From NCBI GenBank assembly GCA_964482495.1, contig CAYZXS010000021.1, forward strand, positions 1 to 64,000: a DNA stretch of 64,000 bases, written 5' to 3'. This DNA is from J029 sp964482495 (GTDB lineage: Bacteria; Planctomycetota; UBA1135). A model generated the notes under the pieces. The model was given only the letters and a program-made list of their open reading frames with translations. It was not told the DNA's origin and searched no databases. Shown here piece after piece: positions 17,990-27,056 of the stretch. Made by a program: the position numbers and the translations under genes. Numbering within the stretch: the first letter of the stretch is position 1; each line of letters starts with the position of its first letter.

Positions 17990-18058
17990 GGCGCAATTCC
18001 CTGACGTGACGATCTGCGGCTCTCCATCGAGACACTTTAGCTCGCCTGGCGGCTTCCC

Positions 18059-18064
18059 TAGGCT
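18059..18064 (+). promoter_or_regulatory. -10 element TAGGCT upstream of upp
   Basis: TAGGCT is followed by 6 nt and the upp ATG at 18071. It fits the leaderless arrangement seen at many other starts in this window. Confidence 0.5.
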
Positions 18065-18070
18065 GCCTTC

Positions 18071-18712
18071 ATGGGCAAGCTCGTGCTCTCCCAGCATCCC
18101 CTGGTCGCCGACAAGCTCGGCCGGCTCCGAGACCGTGAGACTCCCGCCCCGGAGTTCCGCGCCCTGGTCCGAGAGATCTCCCTGCTGCTCGGCGTCCAGG
18201 CCTGCGAGGGCCTCGCGCTGACGGACCGCGAGGTCCAGACTCCGCTCGCCCCTTGCGCGGCGCAGGGCCTGCTCGCCAGGATCGGCTTGGTCCCGGTGCT
18301 CCGGGCCGGACTCGGCATGGCCGACGGGCTGCTCAGCCTGCTCCCGCGCGCCGAGGTCTGGCACCTCGGGCTCTACCGTGACGAGGCCTCGTTGCAGCCG
18401 GTCCCGTACTACAACAAGCTGCCGGCGGGGAGGCCGGTCCGGGTGGCGATGGTGCTCGATCCCATGCTGGCGACCGGTGGCTCGGCGATCGCCGCGCTCG
18501 ACATCGTCCGGGACTGGGGCGTCGAGCAGGCGCTGTTCCTCGGCATCCTCGGCGCCCCGGAGGGCGTCGAGGCCCTGCGCCAGGCCCATCCCGAGGTCGA
18601 GCTCCACCTCGGCGCCATGGACGAGAAGCTGGACGAGCGCGGCTTCATCGTTCCCGGCCTCGGCGACGCCGGCGACCGGCAGTTCTCGACCGAGCAGCGG
18701 GGACCTTCCTGA
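18071..18712 (+). CDS. upp: Uracil phosphoribosyltransferase
   Basis: 213 residues; makes UMP from uracil and PRPP in pyrimidine salvage. Family features are the N-terminal HPLVADKLGRLRD segment, LVPVLRAGLGMADG, the YYNKLP flexible region, the PRPP loop VLDPMLATGGSA and the uracil-binding C-terminus PGLGDAGDRQF. Length is normal for the family. It is followed after 48 bp by an orphan gene on the same strand. Confidence 0.95.
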   Translation: MGKLVLSQHPLVADKLGRLRDRETPAPEFRALVREISLLLGVQACEGLALTDREVQTPLAPCAAQGLLARIGLVPVLRAGLGMADGLLSLLPRAEVWHLGLYRDEASLQPVPYYNKLPAGRPVRVAMVLDPMLATGGSAIAALDIVRDWGVEQALFLGILGAPEGVEALRQAHPEVELHLGAMDEKLDERGFIVPGLGDAGDRQFSTEQRGPS

Positions 18713-18760
18713 AGCGGAGCCCTCGCCCCGCTTCCGACCGCTGTTAAACTCCGCGCGAGG

Positions 18761-19804
18761 ATGGTCCTCCCCACTCTGGAATTCGGCCCTGGCACCAGCT
18801 TCGACGAAGCGGAGCGGCACACGCTGCTGGCGCTCAGCCAGGCCCTCGCCGAGTCAGACCACCCGGACGCCGGCCCGCTGCGCACCGTCCTGGTCGAGAA
18901 CGTCGGCCGCGTGGACCAGGTCGGCGCCGCCCTCCTCGCTTATCCTCCGGTGTTCGGCGAGAAGACCCTCGGCGGCCGGCAGCGCGGCCGCGGCACCTTG
19001 GTCGACCTGCTGAGCAGCGCCGAGGACGCCAGCATCGAGCTCTACGTCCCGACCCGGGCGGTCGTCGGCCGCACGCTGGTCGTGGCCGAGTTGAACGCCT
19101 GGAGGCTCGCGAGTTACATCCATGAACAGATCCTCGGCTCCAGCGCCGAGGCCGCGGGCACTGGGGATGAGATCGACCACTGGCTCCACGGCTGCGTCTA
19201 TTCGCTGCTGGCGGAGGACATCCTGCGCTCGATCGCCGTCGACCAGGGCATGGAGCGAGCCACCCGTGCGAAGGCCGTGGACTCGCTCAGCCAGATGTGG
19301 GAGTCCCGGCACAGCCTCGGGGCGCGCCACTTCTTCCCGGTCCTGGCCCAGACCTGGGCCGCCCGCCGGCGGATCCGCGTCAGCGTCGGCACCCTGCTCG
19401 GGGTGTCCGAGATCTTCCGCCTCCTCCAAGCCGGCGGCGACCCGGAGTTCGTCAGCTTCTTCGCCCGCAAGCGCCTCAACCTCGACGAAGAGCAAGCCTT
19501 CCAGGAATTCCTGATCGGCGTCTCCACCGAGGAGATCCACTCCCTGGAGCAGCTCATGGAGGACACCGGCCGCTCCTCCCTCGACCCCGAGGACGCCAAG
19601 GTCCGGCGGCAATCGTTCAAGACCGGCGGCGAGGTCCACGAGTGCGTCCGCTTCTATGAGTTCTTCCGGACCCGCCACCTCGCCGCGGTGGCCCGCCGGA
19701 TCAAGGACCTCCCAGGCCCGAAGAAGACGGCCGAGGAGTACGTCATGATCTACTTCCTCGACCGCCTCGAGCGCGGCGCGGCGGTGACGCCGCCCCGGCC
19801 CTGA
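18761..19804 (+). CDS. Conserved-looking protein of unknown function
   Basis: 347 residues, no signal peptide or membrane segment, probably cytosolic and mostly helical. I do not recognise a family. Notable stretches are DEIDHWLHGCVYSLLAEDILRS, YVPTRAVVGRTLVVAELNAWRL and a charged C-terminal region (YEFFRTRHLAAVARRIKDLPGPKKTAEEY in two parts). The regular helical periodicity and normal codon use support a real gene. A TTAAAC lies 10 nt before the ATG. It sits between upp and mutM with short gaps (48 and 18 bp) and may be co-transcribed with both. Confidence 0.75.
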   Translation: MVLPTLEFGPGTSFDEAERHTLLALSQALAESDHPDAGPLRTVLVENVGRVDQVGAALLAYPPVFGEKTLGGRQRGRGTLVDLLSSAEDASIELYVPTRAVVGRTLVVAELNAWRLASYIHEQILGSSAEAAGTGDEIDHWLHGCVYSLLAEDILRSIAVDQGMERATRAKAVDSLSQMWESRHSLGARHFFPVLAQTWAARRRIRVSVGTLLGVSEIFRLLQAGGDPEFVSFFARKRLNLDEEQAFQEFLIGVSTEEIHSLEQLMEDTGRSSLDPEDAKVRRQSFKTGGEVHECVRFYEFFRTRHLAAVARRIKDLPGPKKTAEEYVMIYFLDRLERGAAVTPPRP

Positions 19805-19822
19805 ACCCGCCCGGACCGGCCG

Positions 19823-20638
19823 GTGCCCGAGCTCCCCGAGGTCGAGACCACGCGCCGGGGCATCGCCCCCTACCTAGAAGGCGCGCGACTGCGAGGCGCG
19901 GTGCTCCGGACCCCAAAGCTCCGCCTCCCCATCCCGGCCGACCTCCCCGTGCGCCTGGCCGGCACCAGGATCTCCGCCGTGGAGCGGCGAGCGAAGTACC
20001 TGCTCCTGCGGTGGCCAGAGGACAGCCTCCTCCTCCACCTCGGGATGTCGGGCAGCCTGCGGATCGCCGGCGACCAGGAAGCCCCTGGCAAGCACGACCA
20101 CCTCGACCTGCTGCTCCCCAAGCGGCGGAGGCTGCGGCTGCGGGACCCGCGCAAGTTCGGTCTCGTGGCGTATGGCGGCCAGGATCCTGAGCAGCATCCG
20201 CTGCTCCGTTCGCTCGGCCCGGAGCCCCTGGGACCGGCCTTCGACGGCAGCAGCTTGAGGCGGGCCTTCCGAGGACGCCGCGCCGCCGTCAAACAGCTGC
20301 TGCTCCAAGGCCCGGTGGTGGCCGGGGTCGGCAACATCTACGCCTGCGAGGCTTTGTTCGAGGCCGGCATCCGGCCCACCACGCCGGCAGCGCGCCTGTC
20401 CGCTGGGCGGTGCGATCGCCTGGCCACGGCGGTCCGGGAGGTGCTCCGCCGAGCGGTCGCGGCGGGCGGCACGACCCTGCAAGACTTCGTGGGAGCCTCG
20501 GGGGAGGCGGGCTACTTCCAGGTCGAGCTCTCCGTCTACGGCCGCGCCGGTGAGCCCTGCCCCCGCTGCGGCGGCTGCGTCCGGGTCGAGCAGCTCGGGA
20601 ATCGCTCGACCTTCTCCTGCCCCCGCTGCCAGCGCTGA
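19823..20638 (+). CDS. mutM: Formamidopyrimidine-DNA glycosylase (Fpg/MutM)
   Basis: A 271-residue bifunctional glycosylase and AP lyase that removes 8-oxoguanine and FaPy lesions. The GTG start yields the invariant PELPEVETTRRG N-terminus, with catalytic Pro2 and Glu3 exposed after Met removal. The beta-loop Lys is in RRAKYLLL, the H2TH region in VAGVGNIYACEALFEAGI. A C-terminal zinc finger has CPRCGG and SCPRCQR. All key residues are present. Confidence 0.96.
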   Translation: MPELPEVETTRRGIAPYLEGARLRGAVLRTPKLRLPIPADLPVRLAGTRISAVERRAKYLLLRWPEDSLLLHLGMSGSLRIAGDQEAPGKHDHLDLLLPKRRRLRLRDPRKFGLVAYGGQDPEQHPLLRSLGPEPLGPAFDGSSLRRAFRGRRAAVKQLLLQGPVVAGVGNIYACEALFEAGIRPTTPAARLSAGRCDRLATAVREVLRRAVAAGGTTLQDFVGASGEAGYFQVELSVYGRAGEPCPRCGGCVRVEQLGNRSTFSCPRCQR

Positions 20639-20662
20639 GTCGGGCGCCACGCGCCGGCCCCC

Positions 20663-20701
20663 TTGCATCGAGTCGAACGTCCGTTTAAAATGAACGTTCG
20701 A
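20663..20701 (+). promoter_or_regulatory. Promoter with overlapping TetR operator
   Basis: TTGCAT (20663-20668) and TAAAAT (20686-20691) are 17 bp apart, a good sigma-70 pair. A perfect inverted repeat, TCGAACGT (20673-20680) and ACGTTCGA (20694-20701), spans the -10 and reaches the first base of the tetR ATG. The right arm contains the palindrome GAACGTTC (20692-20699) and the left arm a one-mismatch copy (20675-20682). Binding there would block RNA polymerase, so autorepression by the TetR protein is likely. The expected transcription start is within a few bases of the ATG. Confidence 0.75.
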
Positions 20702-21327
20702 TGACGGACCCGAGCACGACCAAGGACCGGATCCTCGCTGCGGCGGAGCACCTCTTCGCGGAGAAGGGCCTCTCCGGCGCGAGTCTGCGGGAGATCACCG
20801 CCGCGGCGGAGGTGAACCTGGCCTCGGTCCACTACCACTTTGGGTCCAAGGACGGCCTGGTGAGGGAGCTGGTCATGAGACGCTTCGCGCCGATCAACCA
20901 GGCCCGCCTCGAGGGCCTCGACCGGCTCGAAGCCCGCCACGGCCCGGAGCCGGTCCCTCTGGAGGAGCTGCTCCGGGTCTTCCTGGAGCCGGCGTTGAGG
21001 ATCTTCGGCGGACCAGGGGCCGACTTCCCGCGGCTGATCGGCCGCCTGCACCTCGAGCCCCACCCGGATCTCCCGATCTGGATGCAGGAGATCTTCCAGC
21101 CGGTGCTGGTGCGGTTCGGCGCCGCGATGACCCGGACCCTGCCCCACCTCGACCGAGGCGAGCTCCTGCTCCGGATCTCCTTCCTGGTGGGCTCGATGAT
21201 CCATGTCCTGACCTGCGCCCGTCAGCATCACGCCTTGTTCCCTGGCTGCAGCACCGTGGAGCGGGACCCGGAGCTGCTGATGGAGCAGCTCATCCGCTAC
21301 AGCGCCGCCGGCTTCGCCCATGCTTGA
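20701..21327 (+). CDS. TetR/AcrR family repressor of the efflux operon
   Basis: 208 residues. The N-terminal helix-turn-helix is classical (DRILAAAEHLFAEKGLSGASLREITAAAEVNLASVHYHFGSKDGL, read in parts), followed by a CerR/YbiH-like C-terminal ligand domain. It opens an operon with an outer-membrane factor, adaptor and RND pump. The operator-like repeat over its own promoter points to autoregulation relieved by a pump substrate. Its stop overlaps the next gene by 8 bp. No Shine-Dalgarno is present, consistent with a leaderless transcript. A four-codon reading frame (ATGAACGTTCGATGA, 20690-20704) overlaps the start out of frame. Confidence 0.92.
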   Translation: MTDPSTTKDRILAAAEHLFAEKGLSGASLREITAAAEVNLASVHYHFGSKDGLVRELVMRRFAPINQARLEGLDRLEARHGPEPVPLEELLRVFLEPALRIFGGPGADFPRLIGRLHLEPHPDLPIWMQEIFQPVLVRFGAAMTRTLPHLDRGELLLRISFLVGSMIHVLTCARQHHALFPGCSTVERDPELLMEQLIRYSAAGFAHA

Positions 21328-22747
21328 TCGCGCCGTCCTCCGCACCCTGCCCTTGGGTCTCCCGGTCCTGCTGGCCGCCTGCGTCAACCCCCGCGCTGCC
21401 GCCGACCCGGTCGCCGCGCTGGCGCCGCCGGCGACGTGGGCCGCCGCGCCGAGCGAACCCGGCCCCGATGCCCCGGGGACCGGCGACTGGTGGACCTCCT
21501 TCGGAGACCCGGGCCTCGACGCCGCCGTCGAAGAGGCGCGGGGCGCCAATTGGGACCTCGCGGGCGCAGGCCACCGCGTCGCCGCCGCGGCGGCCGAGGC
21601 CCGGATCGCCGCCGGGAGTCGCTGGCCAGCCCTGGACGCCGGCCTGGACCTCAGCCGGAGCCGCCGCAATTTCATCGGTCTGCCGGTCCCCGGGGCCGAA
21701 GGCGGCGTCTTGGCGGTGGAGTCGGAGAGCCACGCCCTGTCGATCCAGCTCTCCTGGGAGGCCGACCTCTGGGGCAGGCTGGACGCTGCAGAGCGGGCGG
21801 CTATCGGCGCCTGGCAGGCGGCCGAAGCCGACTGGCACGGCGCCCGCCTCTCCCTGACCGGCATGGTCGCCAAGGCTTGGTTCGCGTTGTCTGCCGCCGA
21901 AACCAGGGTCGGCCTCGCCCGCGAAGAAGCGCAGCGGCAAGGCGAGCTGCTCACCATCCAGCGCGGTCACTTCCGCAGCGGCCAGGGCGGAGCCGCTGCC
22001 ATCCACCAGCTCCAGGCCGACCTGGCCTCCGCGGAGGAACGGTTGCGGCGGTCCCAGCAGGAACTGGCCGCCAGCGCCCGCGCGCTGGAGCTCCTGCTGA
22101 GCCGATATCCCGCAGGGGAGACCCGCAACCCGGGCCTGCCGGCCCTGCCGCCGCCGGTGCCGGCCGGCCTGCCCGCCGCGCTCGTCGACCGGCGCCCGGA
22201 CTTGGCAGCGGCTGGCGCCCGGCTGCGGCGGGAGCTCGCTCTCGCCGACCAGGCGGAGGCCTCGCTCTACCCGCGGCTGAGCCTGACCGCCTCGGGTGGC
22301 ACCTCGACCGCCGCCCTCTCCGACCTGCTCGACGGCGACTTCAAGGTCTGGAGCCTCGCGGCCGGGCTCACCGCGCCGCTGTTCCACGGCGGCCAACTTC
22401 GCGCCGGCCTCGAAGCCCGTGAGGCGGGAGCCGAGGCGGCTCGAGCCGGCTTCCTCCAGGCCACCCTGGTGGCCTTCGAGGAAGTGGAGGGCGCCTTGGC
22501 CGCGGAGCAGGCCCTGCGGGCGCGGCTCGACCTGGCCGACCAGGCTCTTGCCGCGGCGGCGGCCGCCGCCGCGGCCACGGAGCGGCGCTTCCGCGCAGGC
22601 CTTGCCAGCGCGACCGAGCTGATCGCGGCGCGAGAAGGCCTGCGGCTCGCGCGGGCCGCTCGGCTCGAGGTCCAGCTCGCCCTCCTGCTGAACCGCGTCG
22701 ATCTCCACCTCGCTCTCGGCGGCGGTTTCGCGCCGCAGTCACGATGA
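21320..22747 (+). CDS. NodT/OprM-type outer-membrane efflux lipoprotein
   Basis: 475 residues, TolC superfamily. The signal ends in LLAAC, a lipobox, so the trimeric channel would be lipid-anchored. The family segments DWWTSFGDPGLDAAVEEA, LSWEADLWGRLDAAERAA and ALVDRRPDLAAAGARLRRELA are all present, with the expected two long coiled-coil repeats rich in Ala. It connects the periplasmic adaptor to the outside of the cell. It overlaps tetR at its start and the adaptor gene at its end (ATGA). Confidence 0.93.
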   Translation: MLDRAVLRTLPLGLPVLLAACVNPRAAADPVAALAPPATWAAAPSEPGPDAPGTGDWWTSFGDPGLDAAVEEARGANWDLAGAGHRVAAAAAEARIAAGSRWPALDAGLDLSRSRRNFIGLPVPGAEGGVLAVESESHALSIQLSWEADLWGRLDAAERAAIGAWQAAEADWHGARLSLTGMVAKAWFALSAAETRVGLAREEAQRQGELLTIQRGHFRSGQGGAAAIHQLQADLASAEERLRRSQQELAASARALELLLSRYPAGETRNPGLPALPPPVPAGLPAALVDRRPDLAAAGARLRRELALADQAEASLYPRLSLTASGGTSTAALSDLLDGDFKVWSLAAGLTAPLFHGGQLRAGLEAREAGAEAARAGFLQATLVAFEEVEGALAAEQALRARLDLADQALAAAAAAAAATERRFRAGLASATELIAAREGLRLARAARLEVQLALLLNRVDLHLALGGGFAPQSR

Positions 22748-23892
22748 ACAAGCTCCTCCGAGTCCTGCTCCCGCTCCTGGTCGTGGCCGCCGCGTTCGGC
22801 GTGCTTCGCTGGCAGCTCGACACCCGGCCGGTCCTCTCCGCCCAGGAGCCAGAGAGCGGCGTGCCGCTGGTCCGCGTCCAGCGGATGTCAACCGAGGACC
22901 GCCAACTCACGATCAGCACCCACGGCACGGTTCAGTCGCAGGATGTGCTCCCGCTGGCCTTCGAGGTCGGGGGGAGGGTGATGGAGATCTCCCCGCTGCT
23001 CGAGGTGGGTTCCTATCTTCGCCGTGGAGACCTCCTCGTCCAGTTGGACGCCGCCGACTTCCAGCTCCAGCTCGCCACCGCGACGGCGGGCCTGGAACAG
23101 GCCGAGGCCGGCCTCGCCCTCGAGCGAGCAGCGGCGGAGGTCGCCGTTCAGGACTGGCAGGCGTTGAAGGAGGGTGAGCCTTCGGCGGTCGCCCGCCGCG
23201 AGCCCCAGCTCGCGGCGGCCCGCGCGGACGTCGCGGCGGCGACCGCGGCGCGGGACCAGGCCCAGCGGAACCTGGACCGCTGCAGGCTGACCGCCCCGTT
23301 CGACGCCAGGGTCCTCAGCGCCGACGTCGCCTTGGGACAAGTCCTCGCCGCCGGCGCCCCCTTCGCGCAGCTCCAGCCAAGCAGCGAGGCCGAGATCGTC
23401 CTGCCGCTCGCGCTCGACGACCTCCCCCACCTCGGCTTGGACCTCGCCGTCCGTGAGGCGGACCTGCCGGTGACCCTGGAGGCCGACCTCGGCGGCGTCC
23501 CGTTGCGCCGGGACGCCCGCCTGGTCCGCTCCTCCCCGGCGCTGGACCCCGCCAGCAGGATGCTGCGCGCGGTGGCCGTCATCGATGACCCCTTCGGCTT
23601 GGCGAGCGGCGCACCGCCGATCAGCCCGGGCCTGTTCGTCCGGGCGACCATCCGAGGGCGGCGCGCGGCCGGTCTCTACTCTGTCCCCCGCTCCGCGGTC
23701 CTGGACGGCGACCGGGTGCTGCTCGCAGACCCGCAAGACCGCCTCATGATTCGGCCGGTCCAGGTCCTGCAGTGGACCGAGAGCGAAGCACTGGTGGAGG
23801 GCGGCCTCGAGGACGGGGACCGCCTGATCCTGACCGCGCTTCCGGTGACGGCGGAGGGCATGAAGCTCGAGGTCCGGGAGGACGGGCGATGA
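22744..23892 (+). CDS. RND efflux periplasmic adaptor (membrane fusion protein)
   Basis: 382 residues with one N-terminal membrane anchor (LLRVLLPLLVVAAAFGVLRW). A lipoyl/barrel-sandwich hybrid (VMEISPLLEVGSYLRRGDLLVQLD) flanks an Ala-rich coiled-coil hairpin (about 115-175) and is completed by LTAPFDARVLSADVALGQVLAAG. Beta-barrel and membrane-proximal domains follow. The adaptor links the inner-membrane pump to the NodT channel. It starts and ends with ATGA overlaps, so it is strictly coupled to both neighbours. Confidence 0.93.
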   Translation: MNKLLRVLLPLLVVAAAFGVLRWQLDTRPVLSAQEPESGVPLVRVQRMSTEDRQLTISTHGTVQSQDVLPLAFEVGGRVMEISPLLEVGSYLRRGDLLVQLDAADFQLQLATATAGLEQAEAGLALERAAAEVAVQDWQALKEGEPSAVARREPQLAAARADVAAATAARDQAQRNLDRCRLTAPFDARVLSADVALGQVLAAGAPFAQLQPSSEAEIVLPLALDDLPHLGLDLAVREADLPVTLEADLGGVPLRRDARLVRSSPALDPASRMLRAVAVIDDPFGLASGAPPISPGLFVRATIRGRRAAGLYSVPRSAVLDGDRVLLADPQDRLMIRPVQVLQWTESEALVEGGLEDGDRLILTALPVTAEGMKLEVREDGR

Positions 23893-26800
23893 ACCGGGTG
23901 ATCGAGTGGTTCGCGCGCAACCCGGTCGCGGCGAACCTGCTGATGGCGTCGATCATCGCCGCCGGTCTCTTCACCGTTCCCTCCCTCCGCCAGGAGATCG
24001 TCCCCACCATCCAGGTCGACGCCGCGACCGTCACCGTGGTCTACCCGGGGGCCGCCCCGGAGGAGGTCGAGGAGGCGATCTGCATGCGGATTGAGGAGGC
24101 GGTGCAGGGACTCTCCGGGGTCGACGAGGTGCGGTCGAAGGCCAACGAGGGCTTCGGCACCGTGACCGTCGACTTCCTGGAGGGCCAGGACCGCAACAAG
24201 CTGCTCGACGACGTCAAGGCGGAGGTGGACCGCATCGACAGCTTCCCGGCCGAGGCGGAGGAGCCGGTGGTCTCCTTGGTCGACGTCAACCTGAAGGTCC
24301 TGAGCGTGGCCGTCTGGGGCCGCGCGGAGGAGGGCGACCTGCGGCTGGTGGCGGACGAACTCCGGGAAGAGCTCGGGGCGCTGCCGGAGATCTCCCTGAT
24401 CCGTCACGCCAACGCCCGCCCTTACGAGATCTCGGTGGAGGTCTCTGAGTCGGAGCTGCGGCGATACGGTCTGCGCTTCGACGAGGTCGTCGCCGCGATC
24501 CGGAGCTCCTCCCTCGACCTCCCGGGCGGCTCGGTCAAGACCCGCGGCGGCGAGGTCCTGCTCCGCGCCATCGGCCAGGCCTACCGGCGCGCCGACTTCG
24601 AGGCCCTGCCCTTGCGCAGCCACGGCGACGGCACCGAGCTGCTGTTGGGCCAGGTCGCCACGGTGGTCGACGGCTTCGAGGACACGGACCAGAGCACCCG
24701 CTTCAACGGCGAGCCTGCGGTCATCCTCGACGTCTTCCGGGTCGGCAGCCAGGACGCGTTGGCCATCGCCCGGGCGACCCGCGCCCACCTCGAGGCGAAG
24801 GCGCGCCAGCTGCCGGCCGAGGTCAGCCTGGACGTCACCGGGGACGAGACCCTGATCCTGCGCGACCGCCTCGACCTCATGATGCGCAACGGCCGCGCCG
24901 GCCTGCTGCTGGTGCTGGTCTCGCTGGCGCTGTTCCTGCGCTTGCGCCTGGCCTTGTGGGTGACGATCGGGATCCCGATCTGCTTCCTCGGCGCCATCGC
25001 CCTGATGCCAGGCTTCGACGTCTCGGTCAACCTGATCTCCCTCTTCGCCTTCATCATCGTGCTCGGCATCGTCGTCGACGACGCCATCGTGGTCGCCGAG
25101 AACGTGCACGACCACCGGCAGCGAGGCCGCGAGGCCATGGACGCGGCGATCGGCGGGGCGCAGGAGGTCTCGATGCCGGTGATCTTCGCCGTCCTGACCA
25201 CGATCGCCTCCTTCTCGCCGCTGCTCCTGATGCCGGGCAGCATGGGGCAGTACTCGCGGAACATCCCGCTGATCGTGATCGCGGTCCTGACCTTCTCCCT
25301 GGTCGAGTCCCTGCTCGTGCTGCCCACCCACCTGCGGCACCTGCCGCCGGAGGACGCGGAGGCCCGCCGCGGCCCGTGGGGCCGGGTCCAGGACAGGATC
25401 AACGCCGGCCTGGAGGCGGTCCGCGACCGCCTCTACGCGCCCTTCCTGCGCTTCGCGCTGAGCTGGCGCTACCTGACGCTGGCGGTCGGCGTCGCCACCC
25501 TCCTGGTCTCCCTCGGCCTCGTGGGCAGCGGCCGGGTGAAGTTCATCTTCTTCCCCGAGATCGAGGCCGACAACGTGGCGGTGGAGCTGACGATGCCGCT
25601 CGGGACACCGCTCGAGACCACGGAGGAGGTGATCGCCCGCTTCGAACGCAGCGCCCAGGAGCTGCAAGCGGAGCTCCTCGCGGCGGACGGCCAGGCGGAG
25701 ATCAAGAGCATCACCACCAGCACCGGCGGCCAACCCTACCGCGAGAAGCAGTCGAACATGGGCTCGGCCTCGGGCGGCCAGTCCTACTCGGGGGCCCACC
25801 TCGGAGAGGTGAACCTAGAGCTGCTCTCGGCCGAGCTCCGGAGCCGCTCTAGCAAGGAGATCGCCCGGCTGTGGCAGGATCGCACCGGCGCCGTCGCCGG
25901 GGCGGAGGAGCTCAGCTTCACCGCCGACCTCGTCGCCAGCGACGCCGACGTCGACCTCGAGCTCTCCGGGCCGGGGCTCGACCAACTGGTCCTCACGGCC
26001 CAGCGAGTGAGGGAGGAGGTCGCCGGCTGGGCCGGGGTGGCCGAGGTCCGGGACGACTTCCGGGCCGGGAAGCGCGAGTGGGAGCTGCGCCTGACCGAGG
26101 AGGGGCGCGCCCTCGGCCTGAGCCTCTCCGACCTGGCGCGCCAGGTCCGGCAGGCCTACTACGGCGAAGAGGCGCAGACCGTCCAGCGCGGGCGGGACGA
26201 GGTCAAGGTCATGGTCCGCTACCCGCTGGAGGATCGGCGCAGCCTGGCCAGCCTGGAGGACATGCGGGTCCGGACCCCGGGCGGCGCCGAGCTGCCCTTC
26301 GCCCGGGTTGCCGCGGTCGAAGACGGGCGCGGCTACTCGGCGATCGAGCGCCGGAACCGGCGACGAAGCGTCGGCGTCCTGATGGACCTGGACACGGACC
26401 AGGTCACCCCGGACGAGGTCGTCGCCAAGCTGGAGGCCGAGCTGCTCCCTCGGCTGGCGCGGGAGCAGCCCGGCCTGGCCTGGACCTTCGAAGGCCAGCA
26501 GCGCGAACAGAGCGAGTTCATGAGCACCCTGGTTCGCCTGTTCGGGCTCGCCATGTTCGTGATCTACGCGCTGCTCGCGATCCCGCTGCGCTCCTACCTG
26601 CAGCCCCTGGTCATCATGGCCGCGATCCCCTTCGGCTTCGTCGGCGCTGTCTGGGGCCACCTGATCATGGGCATGAACCTAGCCATCTTCTCGGTCATCG
26701 GCCTGACGGCCCTGGCCGGCGTCGTGGTCAACGACTCCCTGGTCTTGATGGACTTCGTCAACCGCAGGCGGCGTCAGGGGACGCCGGTCCAGCGGGCGGT

Positions 26801-27056
26801 GGAGGAGGCCGGACGCCGCCGCTTCCGGGCGATCCTGCTCACGACCTTGACCACCTTCCTGGGCCTGACCCCGCTCCTGCTCGAGAAGAGCATCCAGGCC
26901 CGGTTCCTGATCCCGATGGCGATCAGCCTCGGCTTCGGCGTGATCTTCGCGACCTTCATCACCCTGGTCCTGGTCCCCTCCTTCTACCTCATGACCGAGG
27001 ACCTGAAGGCGCTGGGCCAGCGGCTGCTCAGACGCCCTGAGGAGGACCTCGCGTGA
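23889..27056 (+). CDS. RND family efflux transporter, permease subunit
   Basis: 1055 residues, AcrB/HAE-like. The ATG at 23889 is chosen over a longer frame because it gives the canonical N-terminus (MNRVIEWFARNPVAANLL) and a 4 bp overlap with the adaptor gene. Twelve membrane helices and two large periplasmic loops are expected. The proton-relay aspartates are in GIVVDDAIVVAENVHDH (about residue 395), and the second half has VVNDSLVLMDFVNRRR. The pump drives proton-coupled export of amphiphilic compounds; the substrate cannot be deduced. The C-terminus overlaps the rhodanese gene by GTGA. Confidence 0.95.
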   Translation: MNRVIEWFARNPVAANLLMASIIAAGLFTVPSLRQEIVPTIQVDAATVTVVYPGAAPEEVEEAICMRIEEAVQGLSGVDEVRSKANEGFGTVTVDFLEGQDRNKLLDDVKAEVDRIDSFPAEAEEPVVSLVDVNLKVLSVAVWGRAEEGDLRLVADELREELGALPEISLIRHANARPYEISVEVSESELRRYGLRFDEVVAAIRSSSLDLPGGSVKTRGGEVLLRAIGQAYRRADFEALPLRSHGDGTELLLGQVATVVDGFEDTDQSTRFNGEPAVILDVFRVGSQDALAIARATRAHLEAKARQLPAEVSLDVTGDETLILRDRLDLMMRNGRAGLLLVLVSLALFLRLRLALWVTIGIPICFLGAIALMPGFDVSVNLISLFAFIIVLGIVVDDAIVVAENVHDHRQRGREAMDAAIGGAQEVSMPVIFAVLTTIASFSPLLLMPGSMGQYSRNIPLIVIAVLTFSLVESLLVLPTHLRHLPPEDAEARRGPWGRVQDRINAGLEAVRDRLYAPFLRFALSWRYLTLAVGVATLLVSLGLVGSGRVKFIFFPEIEADNVAVELTMPLGTPLETTEEVIARFERSAQELQAELLAADGQAEIKSITTSTGGQPYREKQSNMGSASGGQSYSGAHLGEVNLELLSAELRSRSSKEIARLWQDRTGAVAGAEELSFTADLVASDADVDLELSGPGLDQLVLTAQRVREEVAGWAGVAEVRDDFRAGKREWELRLTEEGRALGLSLSDLARQVRQAYYGEEAQTVQRGRDEVKVMVRYPLEDRRSLASLEDMRVRTPGGAELPFARVAAVEDGRGYSAIERRNRRRSVGVLMDLDTDQVTPDEVVAKLEAELLPRLAREQPGLAWTFEGQQREQSEFMSTLVRLFGLAMFVIYALLAIPLRSYLQPLVIMAAIPFGFVGAVWGHLIMGMNLAIFSVIGLTALAGVVVNDSLVLMDFVNRRRRQGTPVQRAVEEAGRRRFRAILLTTLTTFLGLTPLLLEKSIQARFLIPMAISLGFGVIFATFITLVLVPSFYLMTEDLKALGQRLLRRPEEDLA

